Shown here: positions 52,655-59,956 of the stretch, in pieces | How the letters are laid out: each line of letters begins with the position of its first letter | Numbering within the stretch: position 1 is the stretch's first letter | From: Candidatus Saccharibacteria bacterium | GTDB lineage: Bacteria > Patescibacteriota > Saccharimonadia > Saccharimonadales > Saccharimonadaceae | Direction of reading: 5' to 3' | Assembly (NCBI GenBank): GCA_016699895.1 | Contig: CP064991.1 | Span: 434,001 to 498,000, forward strand | DNA: 64,000 nt | Translations under genes and position numbers: made by a program | The notes under the pieces: model-generated | Seen by the model: only the letters and a program-made list of their open reading frames with translations | What the model was told of the DNA's origin: nothing | Database searches by the model: none

Positions 52655-53152
52655 GTGAGCCTGATGCGATGGTCGTATCATGGAGATAGGGAAGGGGAAC
52701 GTGCCGTGGTTGCTACACAGGTCCGAACCTTTTTTAGTAAGATCAGAGAGGATGTCGAAAGACTCTCTCTGAAACTCAAGGGGCAGAGGGGCAATTGTCT
52801 CTTTTGTCTCGCCAGTGGGAAGATCAGCCGCGACAAGGTCGTGGCTGAGACGCCCTGGGCGTATCTGATTGTCGAGTACAGTCAGACCGTGCCTGGGACG
52901 TACATGATCGTCCCGAAGCGGCACAAGGAGAGCATTTTTCGGCTGGGGATTTTCTTCTGGCTGAGCGTTCACTGCCTGCTCCGCAAGATCCCGTGGATGG
53001 GGATCGTCGACTGGAACCTCTCGATGAATTTCGGTCGAGACGCCGGTCAGACGGTACCGCACATCCACATGTGGGTCATTCCCCGAGAGGGGAAGTTCGC
53101 CGGCAAGGGCATGGCGTATCACGTCGCTCAAGCCGCCACGAACGGCAACTAG
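52655..53152 (+). CDS. HIT-like protein
   Basis: 165 residues if GTG 52655 is used (TATAAT ends 5 nt before it); ATG 52664 is the alternative. CLFC near residue 49 and the histidine triad region TVPHIHMWVIP (about residue 131) mark the HIT superfamily of nucleotidyl hydrolases/transferases; the third triad histidine is tryptophan here (HIHMW), closer to GalT/ApaH-like variants. PGTYMIVPKRHKES is the substrate strand. Codon use is clearly richer in G and C than the kinase and SIS genes before it, suggesting a separate origin. Confidence 0.75.
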   Translation: MSLMRWSYHGDREGERAVVATQVRTFFSKIREDVERLSLKLKGQRGNCLFCLASGKISRDKVVAETPWAYLIVEYSQTVPGTYMIVPKRHKESIFRLGIFFWLSVHCLLRKIPWMGIVDWNLSMNFGRDAGQTVPHIHMWVIPREGKFAGKGMAYHVAQAATNGN

Positions 53153-53172
53153 CCATCCATCCATCAGGCATT

Positions 53173-53205
53173 GGCCTCGTCCGGTTCTACCGGGGCGAGG
53201 CCTTT
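53173..53205. terminator. Bidirectional terminator
   Basis: GGCCTCG / CGAGGCC arms around CCGG-type loop sequence, followed by TTTGT, between the convergent HIT and small membrane protein genes. Confidence 0.7.
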
Positions 53206-53212
53206 GTCACGC

Positions 53213-53617
53213 CTAGGACTTGTTTGATCGATTGTCTTTTGCTGTTCCCATAGCCTTTTTGAACAGCACCATTGGCAGCACTATGCCGGCAACGACTGTC
53301 ACTAACCAGATGATTAGCGGTGCGATGATCCAGGTAGTAATACCATTAACGCGTAGTCCATCGGTTAGCCACGTTGTTAGTAATAATACGACAAAGGTTG
53401 TGACGAGCGCGATGCCGCCACGAAACGCTGGAGCGTGTTTGACCGCTAGCTTCAGAATAAATGGTGCTAGTACTATCTGTGCTACAGTAAAGAATACGAT
53501 ACTGATAGTAAAACCTAGACCGTCAATACGAAAGTCCGACAATAGCATTGCTGCGACTAACAGTCCAATAGCATTACCGATCAGTGTCAGAGCAGATTGA
53601 GCGAGAAAGCGAATCAT
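53213..53617 (-). CDS. Phage holin family IV-like membrane protein
   Basis: 134 residues with four membrane helices (about residues 5-25, 32-55, 65-85, 92-115) and a charged tail. The pattern SALTLIGNAIGLLVAAMLL followed by FTISIVFFTVAQ resembles the mycobacterial four-TMS phage holin family annotated in many Gram-positive and CPR genomes; no phage genes lie nearby. Follows the SHOCT gene with 1 bp between them on the same strand. Confidence 0.6.
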   Translation of the reverse strand: MIRFLAQSALTLIGNAIGLLVAAMLLSDFRIDGLGFTISIVFFTVAQIVLAPFILKLAVKHAPAFRGGIALVTTFVVLLLTTWLTDGLRVNGITTWIIAPLIIWLVTVVAGIVLPMVLFKKAMGTAKDNRSNKS

Positions 53618-53618
53618 A

Positions 53619-53843
53619 TTATAACCCCAACAACTGTTTCTTTTTAGCGGCGAATTCTTCTTCGGTCAGGATGCCTTGGTCGCGCAGTTCAGCTAATTGT
53701 TTGAGCTGTTCGATACTATCACCGGTCGAAGCTGGCTGTGTCGGCTCTGGTGCAGCTGCAGTATTTTGCTTTTTCGCCCGTGACGAAGCGATTGCAGCAC
53801 CCATCACCATACCTCGACGACGTGCACTTCTGCGTCCTAACAT
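53619..53843 (-). CDS. SHOCT domain protein
   Basis: 74 residues. The C-terminal LKQLAELRDQGILTEEEFAA and KKKQLL is the short helical SHOCT domain; the N-terminus is basic with MLGRRSARRRGMVMG and a low-complexity alanine/proline linker. SHOCT domains occur in oligomerising membrane-associated proteins. Middle gene of a three-gene cluster of small membrane-related proteins. Confidence 0.8.
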   Translation of the reverse strand: MLGRRSARRRGMVMGAAIASSRAKKQNTAAAPEPTQPASTGDSIEQLKQLAELRDQGILTEEEFAAKKKQLLGL

Positions 53844-53846
53844 GAA

Positions 53847-54173
53847 CTATTCCTCTTCCGTTTTCAATACGATACCACCCGACATGCTAACGAGTGCATT
53901 GATGAGGAAACCCTGGATCCATCCAAGCACCCAACCGACGGCAAAATAGATGATTGGGACACCAACGATAGCAATGAAACCGCTAGCTAGCCCGAGGGTC
54001 AAGCCGCGTAACACGCTATCGGTCTCCTGGGCCCAGTGGACAGTACTACTAATTGAAAATAGGATTGCTGCAACCAAACCGAACAGCATAGATAGCGTAC
54101 CCTGCACCATAGCTACTGAGCTAGGCTTTATGCCAACTACTCGTACTGTATCTTGTGACTTTTTCGTTACCAT
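53847..54173 (-). CDS. DUF3566-like transmembrane protein
   Basis: 108 residues from ATG 54173, where AAGGAGG lies about 6 bp upstream; the frame is open 10 codons further. Two membrane helices (LSMLFGLVAAILFSI and IAIVGVPIIYFAVGWVLGWI) and the pattern RVVGIKPSSVAMVQG at the start resemble DUF3566-type proteins of Actinobacteria. It heads the small-membrane-protein operon; function unknown. Confidence 0.65.
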   Translation of the reverse strand: MVTKKSQDTVRVVGIKPSSVAMVQGTLSMLFGLVAAILFSISSTVHWAQETDSVLRGLTLGLASGFIAIVGVPIIYFAVGWVLGWIQGFLINALVSMSGGIVLKTEEE

Positions 54174-54276
54174 AAAACCCTCCTTGTTAGTTACAATATA
54201 CATTATACATACTATGGTGTTGTTGTGCTATAACTTTCGTATTGAATTTTATTACAATATGCGGTAGTATAACCCA

Positions 54277-55341
54277 ATGAAGAATCAATCAAATCAGAGA
54301 GTGCTAGCAGTAGCTTTATTAGTAATTGGTGCAGTTGCCATTTGGTTTGTTTGGCCGCAGATAGCTGCTATCGTGTTAGCTGCATTGATGGCGTATCTGT
54401 TCTACCCACTCTACACCAAACTAAAAGGCCGTAAAGGTCGTGGCGGGCTAGCGGCTTTTGGAACGCTAATGATATCTTTTTTGATAGTACTATTGCCAGT
54501 AGTGTTTGTGACTGTATCTGCAGTAGGACAATTATCAACGTTTGCCGATCAAGCTGGTAGATCACAATATTGGCAAGACATGCCGGGCTTTGTCGAGAGA
54601 GCCATAGAATTAACCAATGGTGTATTAGAACCAATTACCGGCCAAGAGCCCAGTGTTACCGAAGTCGGTATCGTGGATTTTCTGCGCAACTCAATTCCAA
54701 CTATTGCGCGTGGCAGTGCTCAAATACTCCTAGGTATCGCTACTAGTTTACCTAGTCTCGGTATCGCATTCATAGTGTACATTTATATGTTTATTGCATT
54801 CTTAACCTATGGTTCGAAGTTGATAGCAAAAATCAAAGCCGTCAGTCCATTTAGTCGATCGGCGACTGAGCATTATCTGGAAAAGATTGGTCTAATGACT
54901 AATGCTATGGTCAAAGGACAGCTGATTCTGTCAATGATCACGGCTATCTTTTCAGCTATCTTGCTGATATTCCTGGGCTACGGACACTTATTCTTTATAT
55001 TATTTGTATTGTTTACTATATTGAATTTTATTCCACTCGGTTCGGGTATCGTCCTAGTGCCGATGGCGATATTATCTATGGTTAGCGGTCAGTTCTGGGC
55101 GGGATTGATTGTGATCATCCTATTCTACGCGTTTGGTAATCTCGAACCACTGTGGCGATCGAAACTAATTCCAAAGAAGATCCAATTGCCAGTTGCACTC
55201 ATGATGCTCGCAACGTTCTGTGGCATTGCCTATTTTGGAATCCTCGGTATCGTGTACGGACCGGTCATTATGATCTTGATCATTACTACTGTCAATTTAT
55301 ATATCGACGCAAAGCCACGATCGACGGCTAATGCTAGCTAA
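54277..55341 (+). CDS. AI-2E family transporter (PerM-like permease)
   Basis: 354 residues with about seven to eight membrane helices: two or three near the start, a soluble segment (about 90-130), then a bundle toward the C-terminus including LFFILFVLFTILNFIPLGSGIVLVPMAI, the conserved part of the family. AI-2E-type proteins act as sodium/proton antiporters or metabolite exporters. TAGTAT ends 6 nt before the ATG, with no Shine-Dalgarno. Confidence 0.88.
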   Translation: MKNQSNQRVLAVALLVIGAVAIWFVWPQIAAIVLAALMAYLFYPLYTKLKGRKGRGGLAAFGTLMISFLIVLLPVVFVTVSAVGQLSTFADQAGRSQYWQDMPGFVERAIELTNGVLEPITGQEPSVTEVGIVDFLRNSIPTIARGSAQILLGIATSLPSLGIAFIVYIYMFIAFLTYGSKLIAKIKAVSPFSRSATEHYLEKIGLMTNAMVKGQLILSMITAIFSAILLIFLGYGHLFFILFVLFTILNFIPLGSGIVLVPMAILSMVSGQFWAGLIVIILFYAFGNLEPLWRSKLIPKKIQLPVALMMLATFCGIAYFGILGIVYGPVIMILIITTVNLYIDAKPRSTANAS

Positions 55342-55373
55342 TAGTACTACTGCAGACGGTATAATAGATAAGA

Positions 55374-56174
55374 ATGGAATTAGCCGATTTTCAACATTTG
55401 CTACGTCAGCGCGGTGATGAGTTATATCGCGACATGCCGTGGCGCCGTGATACGAGAGCGTATTATGTGCTCGTAAGTGAATTGATGTTGCAACAAACTC
55501 AGGTAGCGCGAGTAGAACCAAAGTTCCAGGAATTTATCGCTCGTTTTCCTGACGAATCGACTTTGGCGAGTGCCAGTTTGGCCGAAGTACTCGCGTTATG
55601 GCAGGGCCTCGGCTATAACCGCCGGGCAAAATTCCTACACGCGGCGGCATCAATGGTCATGCGTGAATTTGATGGGACTATCCCTGATAGTGAATCTGAG
55701 TTGCGTCGTTTGCCAGGTGTTGGCGTTAATACAGCGGGGGCGATCTTGGCCTATGCTTTTAATCAGCCGACATTATTTATTGAAACAAATATTCGTACGG
55801 TATATATCCATCATTTTTTCAATGATGCTGACTCGGTCAGTGATCGACAGATTCACGAGCTACTATCTGAGACTATTGATCGTAGCGATCCGCGACGTTT
55901 TTACCAAAATTTGATGGATTATGGAACGTGGTTGAAAGGCCAAGGCATTCGAAACACTGCAAAGAGTCAGCACTACAAAAAACAGTCATCATTGCGGGGA
56001 AGTGTACGAGAATTACGCGGTGAAATGATCAGGGCGTTGCTCGCGGATACGTCTTCGATGGTAGAGTTCGAGAAAACGTTCGGTGCTGATAGCCGTTACC
56101 GGGCGGCATTAGATGGCTTACTCCGCGATGGGTTAGTGGAGCGAGACGAGAGCCGTATTTGGTTAACTCGGTAG
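55374..56174 (+). CDS. MutY-like adenine DNA glycosylase lacking the Fe-S cluster
   Basis: 266 residues. Helix-hairpin-helix LPGVGVNTAGAILA, catalytic glutamate in VSELMLQQTQV, and PTLFIETNIRTVYIHHF, where MutY normally has the catalytic aspartate in VDGNV; here it is glutamate-threonine. The Cys-x6-Cys-x2-Cys-x5-Cys cluster that should follow MDYGTWLKG is absent (no cysteines in that region), and there is no C-terminal Nudix-like 8-oxoG domain. Either a diverged enzyme in which the E substitutes for D, or one with altered substrate. TATAAT ends 8 nt before the ATG. Confidence 0.8.
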   Translation: MELADFQHLLRQRGDELYRDMPWRRDTRAYYVLVSELMLQQTQVARVEPKFQEFIARFPDESTLASASLAEVLALWQGLGYNRRAKFLHAAASMVMREFDGTIPDSESELRRLPGVGVNTAGAILAYAFNQPTLFIETNIRTVYIHHFFNDADSVSDRQIHELLSETIDRSDPRRFYQNLMDYGTWLKGQGIRNTAKSQHYKKQSSLRGSVRELRGEMIRALLADTSSMVEFEKTFGADSRYRAALDGLLRDGLVERDESRIWLTR

Positions 56175-56177
56175 ACG

Positions 56178-57128
56178 CTATTTTTCCTGCTTGACACGAA
56201 CAGCACGGTTGAAACGTTTATCGGCGGCGTCATCAGCATTTCGTGACATTGGCGGTAGTACTAGTAGACGATCTTGACCAGTTTTACCGTCATCAATGTC
56301 GATGAGGGCTTCGACAAAGAACTTCTCGATTAACCATTCGCGACCTGGTGTTGTTTGTCCAATGACAGTAATACGCCAGCGATCTTCACCCCATTGCTCG
56401 GTCTTGGTGATACGCAATGGGCGAGCTAGCATGGTTTTGCCGCGTGGTATGGCAGAAATAATTTTCTGTATTGCCTCAGTGCCGCGGACTTTGTCTCTCA
56501 CGAATACGTCGACTGCGATAGTACGAACGCCTCGGGGTGTAACGTGGACACCGGTAATATTCTGGTTATGAATCACGATAACTTCGCCATTAAGAGCGCG
56601 TATTCTGGTAGAACGCAGAGTGAATCGTTCAACAACGCCTTCGACATTCCCATATGGTTCGACTTTGACAAAATCACCGATCCGATACCAGTTTTCCGCT
56701 ATCATAACGGCGCCGGCGGTTAAATCTCGCAAGATAATGCCGACAGTTTGACCAGCAATGAGGGCAAAAAACGTTCCAGCACCAATGGCTGCTACGCTAT
56801 TCATGGCGCTGCTGGCGGAGAACGGGTTGACGATGATCCAGGCAATGTAACCGACCGCTATGACGACTGCGGCTCGAACAGTAGCCACCGTGATACTGAG
56901 ATAAGTCTCGGTTTGTCGCAGTCTCATAACGCGAGTCTCGTTGGATTCTATATCGCTACGGGTGGAGATGATCTGAGCAATCCGAATGATAGCCTGAGCT
57001 AAAAAGCGGCTGAGCCAATAGCCAATGATCATGGCTAAACAAATCACTAAAATATCACGTACCGCGTTGGGCGTGACAAGCCATTCTTTGGCGTCATTGA
57101 GGATCTCCGTTCCGCTGATTTGAGCCAT
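56178..57128 (-). CDS. MscS-family mechanosensitive channel
   Basis: 316 residues. Three membrane helices (about residues 25-45, 78-98, 110-140), the third with GAGTFFALIAGQTVGIILRDLTAGA, the small-residue packing typical of the MscS pore helix. Then the beta domain ENWYRIGDFVKVEPYGNVEGVVERFTLRSTRIR and the C-terminal alpha/beta domain. It opens on membrane tension to release solutes. Convergent with mutY. Confidence 0.93.
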   Translation of the reverse strand: MAQISGTEILNDAKEWLVTPNAVRDILVICLAMIIGYWLSRFLAQAIIRIAQIISTRSDIESNETRVMRLRQTETYLSITVATVRAAVVIAVGYIAWIIVNPFSASSAMNSVAAIGAGTFFALIAGQTVGIILRDLTAGAVMIAENWYRIGDFVKVEPYGNVEGVVERFTLRSTRIRALNGEVIVIHNQNITGVHVTPRGVRTIAVDVFVRDKVRGTEAIQKIISAIPRGKTMLARPLRITKTEQWGEDRWRITVIGQTTPGREWLIEKFFVEALIDIDDGKTGQDRLLVLPPMSRNADDAADKRFNRAVRVKQEK

Positions 57129-57198
57129 TAATAATACATTATACCATATTATTTAATTATATGCTAGCATAATCGCAACAATATTGAACTGATTATGC

Positions 57199-57204
57199 TA
57201 AAAT
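57199..57204 (+). promoter_or_regulatory. Extended -10 box (TGC-TAAAAT) for the GH13 gene
   Basis: TAAAAT with TGC ends 8 nt before ATG 57213; there is no Shine-Dalgarno. Confidence 0.55.
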
Positions 57205-57212
57205 ATAGATAG

Positions 57213-58961
57213 ATGAGTAAGTTAGGGGTGGAACTGCACGATGAATTTGCCTATTTTCGACTATGGGCGCCATTTGCGCGCTCGGTAGCGATCCAGGGTG
57301 AGTTTTCTGATTGGGCTGAGATTCCTCTGACAAAATCCGATCAGTTCGAAGAAGATGGCACTTGGGTGACAAGAGTAGCAGATGTCAAGCCCGGGCAGTC
57401 TTATAACTATCTAGTGACAGGATGGCGTGGGCAAAAATTAGTGCGTAATGATCCGCGAGCTAAAGTGTTAACCGATTCCGATAATGGCATGAGTGTGATA
57501 GCGGATGAAACATTTGATTGGGGAGATGATAATAAATTTCGGCCGAAGCCGCTTGAGGAGCAGGTGCTATATGAATTGCATGTAGGTACTTTTGCTCGTC
57601 CAGATGCAGCGACTGCAGCTACGTTTGCTGATGCTATTACCAAGCTCGATCATCTAAAAAATTTAGGTATTACTACAATAGAGTTGATGCCAATTACTTC
57701 AATGATGGCTAGTTTTGGTTGGGGTTATGCGCCGAATGCAGTTTATTCAGTAGAGGGTGCCTATGGCGGTATGTTTGGCCTAAAAAACTTTGTCAAAGAA
57801 GCTCATAACCATGGCATCGCAGTCATTTTGGATCTAGTTTACAACCATTTTATAGGCGGCAGTGCGGGACTCTGGCAATTTGATGGTTGGAGCGAGAACA
57901 AACGGGGTGGGATTTACTTTTATAACGATGAACGTGGCGATACGCCGTGGGGCGGTCGTCCAGACTATGGTCGGGCAGAGGTGCGAGATTTTATCCTAGA
58001 TAACGTGGCAATGTGGCTCAATGACTATCATATTGACGGCATGCGGCTCGATAGCACTATTTATATGCGCAATGTTAATGGTAGAAATAATGATCCGGCC
58101 GGTGATATTGCAGACGCGTGGCAGTTGCTAGGTGACATTACTGATTTAGCGCACAAGATTAAGCCTTCGGCTCTCATGATAGCGGAAGACTGTGCGGGTA
58201 ATGATTGGATTACAAAGCTACGAGCCGATGGCGGCTGTGGATTCGATACGCAGTGGGATTTGGGGTTGCCGCACGTTATTCGTGGCGCGCTAGACGTAGG
58301 CGGAGAGCCTGCGGGTCTCAGTAATCTTAATAGCGTCATGAGCCAGAAATTTAATGGAGACTATCGGCAAAGGATCGTTTTTGCGGACAGTCATGATACC
58401 GCTGCTAATGGTGGTGCCAGAATCGCCTCAGTCGGGACTGCCGATCCGCACAATGTCGATGCGAGGAGGATTGCTATTTTGTCATCGGCTATAGCACTGA
58501 CGACGCCAGGATTGCCGATGCTACTCGCTGGCTCCGAGTTTTTGCAGAGCGGTAATTTTAATGATTGGCAAGCCCTTGATTGGGACAATCTAGAAAAATT
58601 TTCTGGTATCGTCACGGCTCATCAACATCTGATAGCATTGCGACGCAATGAATATGGCGATACGACAGGGCTAACGAGTGGTGAGATAGCAGTACTTGGA
58701 TCGGATGAAAATTTCAAAATTCTCACATACCAACGTGGAGCCAATAAGTATCCAGTTATTGTTGTAGCTAGCTTTAACGGGCACAGAGTGTCGGATTACG
58801 CGTTGCCGCTACCCGAGGGCGAGTGGAAAATCCGGTTTAATTCATCATGGAAAGGTTACTCGACTGATTTTGCCGAGCTAAAGGCTGACACGATAACGTC
58901 TGGTCAGCCAGTCGATCTACCGCCGTATACTGTACTGATCCTGACCCAGGCTGTACAATAG
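57213..58961 (+). CDS. GH13 alpha-amylase family enzyme (branching enzyme or TreZ-like)
   Basis: 582 residues. An N-terminal CBM48-like beta domain (FRLWAPFARSVAIQGEFSDW), then the barrel with region I DLVYNH, region II DGMRLDST (nucleophile Asp), region III MIAEDCAGN (acid/base Glu) and region IV FADSHDTAAN. The CBM48 plus VLYELHVGTF layout suits glycogen branching enzymes and malto-oligosyltrehalose trehalohydrolases. The substrate is an alpha-glucan; no glycogen synthase is nearby. The C-terminal beta domain is present. Confidence 0.87.
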   Translation: MSKLGVELHDEFAYFRLWAPFARSVAIQGEFSDWAEIPLTKSDQFEEDGTWVTRVADVKPGQSYNYLVTGWRGQKLVRNDPRAKVLTDSDNGMSVIADETFDWGDDNKFRPKPLEEQVLYELHVGTFARPDAATAATFADAITKLDHLKNLGITTIELMPITSMMASFGWGYAPNAVYSVEGAYGGMFGLKNFVKEAHNHGIAVILDLVYNHFIGGSAGLWQFDGWSENKRGGIYFYNDERGDTPWGGRPDYGRAEVRDFILDNVAMWLNDYHIDGMRLDSTIYMRNVNGRNNDPAGDIADAWQLLGDITDLAHKIKPSALMIAEDCAGNDWITKLRADGGCGFDTQWDLGLPHVIRGALDVGGEPAGLSNLNSVMSQKFNGDYRQRIVFADSHDTAANGGARIASVGTADPHNVDARRIAILSSAIALTTPGLPMLLAGSEFLQSGNFNDWQALDWDNLEKFSGIVTAHQHLIALRRNEYGDTTGLTSGEIAVLGSDENFKILTYQRGANKYPVIVVASFNGHRVSDYALPLPEGEWKIRFNSSWKGYSTDFAELKADTITSGQPVDLPPYTVLILTQAVQ

Positions 58962-58966
58962 CTACT

Positions 58967-59911
58967 ATGACAAAAGAGGTTCACGATTTAGTGATTATTG
59001 GTGCTGGACCAAGCGCACTAACTGCTGCAATGTATGCTGCCTGCGAGAATATTGAAACGATCTTAATTGAAAAAGGACCTGTCGGCGGAATTATGGCGAG
59101 CGTAAGTCGAATCGATAATTATCCTGGGTTTTCAAATGGTATTAGCGGCAAATTTCTAACAGAAGCCTTTAAATCCCAAGCTGAAAAATTCGGCGCTATA
59201 ATCCGCATGGGCGAAGTGCAAAAGATCGAGAAGGCTGGCGAGTTTACTATAATTACAACCGATAACTACACTCTAAGGGCTAGAGCTGTATTAGTAGCTA
59301 CCGGTAGCTCGTATGAGAGACTATGTATTCCCGGAGAAGAGGAATTCTATGGAAAAGGCATCCACTATTCAGGGGCCCTAGACGGTGTTGTATATACAGA
59401 TAAAAGATTAGCCGTGGTGGGCGGTGCTAATTCGGCAGTCCAAGAGGCTATATTTTTAACCAAGTTCGCAGCTCATATCGATCTGGTGGTGCGTAGTCAT
59501 ATTAAAGCTTCCGACGTTTTGAGAAGAGAATTATTTGAGTATATAAATGACGGCAGAATTACTCTTCATGAAAGTTGGATTCCAGATAGAATTATCTCAG
59601 TTAACGGTCAAATTACTTCACTAGCTATCCGTGAGGCTAATGGCAATGAGACTAAAACGTTAGAGGTTAATGGAGTTTTTATCTTTGCCGGAATTATCCC
59701 CAGTACTGGATTTCTAACTGGATCCGGTATTGAGCTAGATCAAATAGGTTACGTTGTTACCGATCATGGATTGATGACTAATATACCTGGTATTTTTGCT
59801 AGTGGCGATGTTCGGAGTGGCTCTACAAAGCAGATCTCTGCGGCTGTTGGTGAAGGCACTACGGCTGCGCTGGCGATTCGTGAATATCTGGGTAGACTAC
59901 GTAACCGCTAA
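58967..59911 (+). CDS. Thioredoxin reductase-like flavoprotein without CXXC
   Basis: 314 residues. FAD-binding GAGPSALTAAMYA at the start and VVGGANSAVQEAIFL for NADPH, plus FASGDVRSG (FAD) near the end, all as in TrxB. The redox-active CATC motif is replaced by HYSGALDG (about residue 140), so there is no active-site disulphide. This type may act as a ferredoxin or flavodoxin reductase or use another partner. It lies 5 bp after the GH13 gene. Confidence 0.88.
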   Translation: MTKEVHDLVIIGAGPSALTAAMYAACENIETILIEKGPVGGIMASVSRIDNYPGFSNGISGKFLTEAFKSQAEKFGAIIRMGEVQKIEKAGEFTIITTDNYTLRARAVLVATGSSYERLCIPGEEEFYGKGIHYSGALDGVVYTDKRLAVVGGANSAVQEAIFLTKFAAHIDLVVRSHIKASDVLRRELFEYINDGRITLHESWIPDRIISVNGQITSLAIREANGNETKTLEVNGVFIFAGIIPSTGFLTGSGIELDQIGYVVTDHGLMTNIPGIFASGDVRSGSTKQISAAVGEGTTAALAIREYLGRLRNR

Positions 59912-59944
59912 ATGCCCTACTTTCTTAAATTAAAGCATTACTTG

Positions 59945-59950
59945 TATAAT
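59945..59950 (+). promoter_or_regulatory. -10 box (TATAAT) with a leaderless GTG start
   Basis: TATAAT ends 6 nt before GTG 59957, making the GTG codon the likely first base of the mRNA. Confidence 0.6.
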
Positions 59951-59956
59951 TAAAGG

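Noticed and set aside
53213..53617. Holin-like gene as a sign of a prophage
   Set aside because: No lysin, capsid, tail or integrase genes nearby; this family is often annotated outside prophages.
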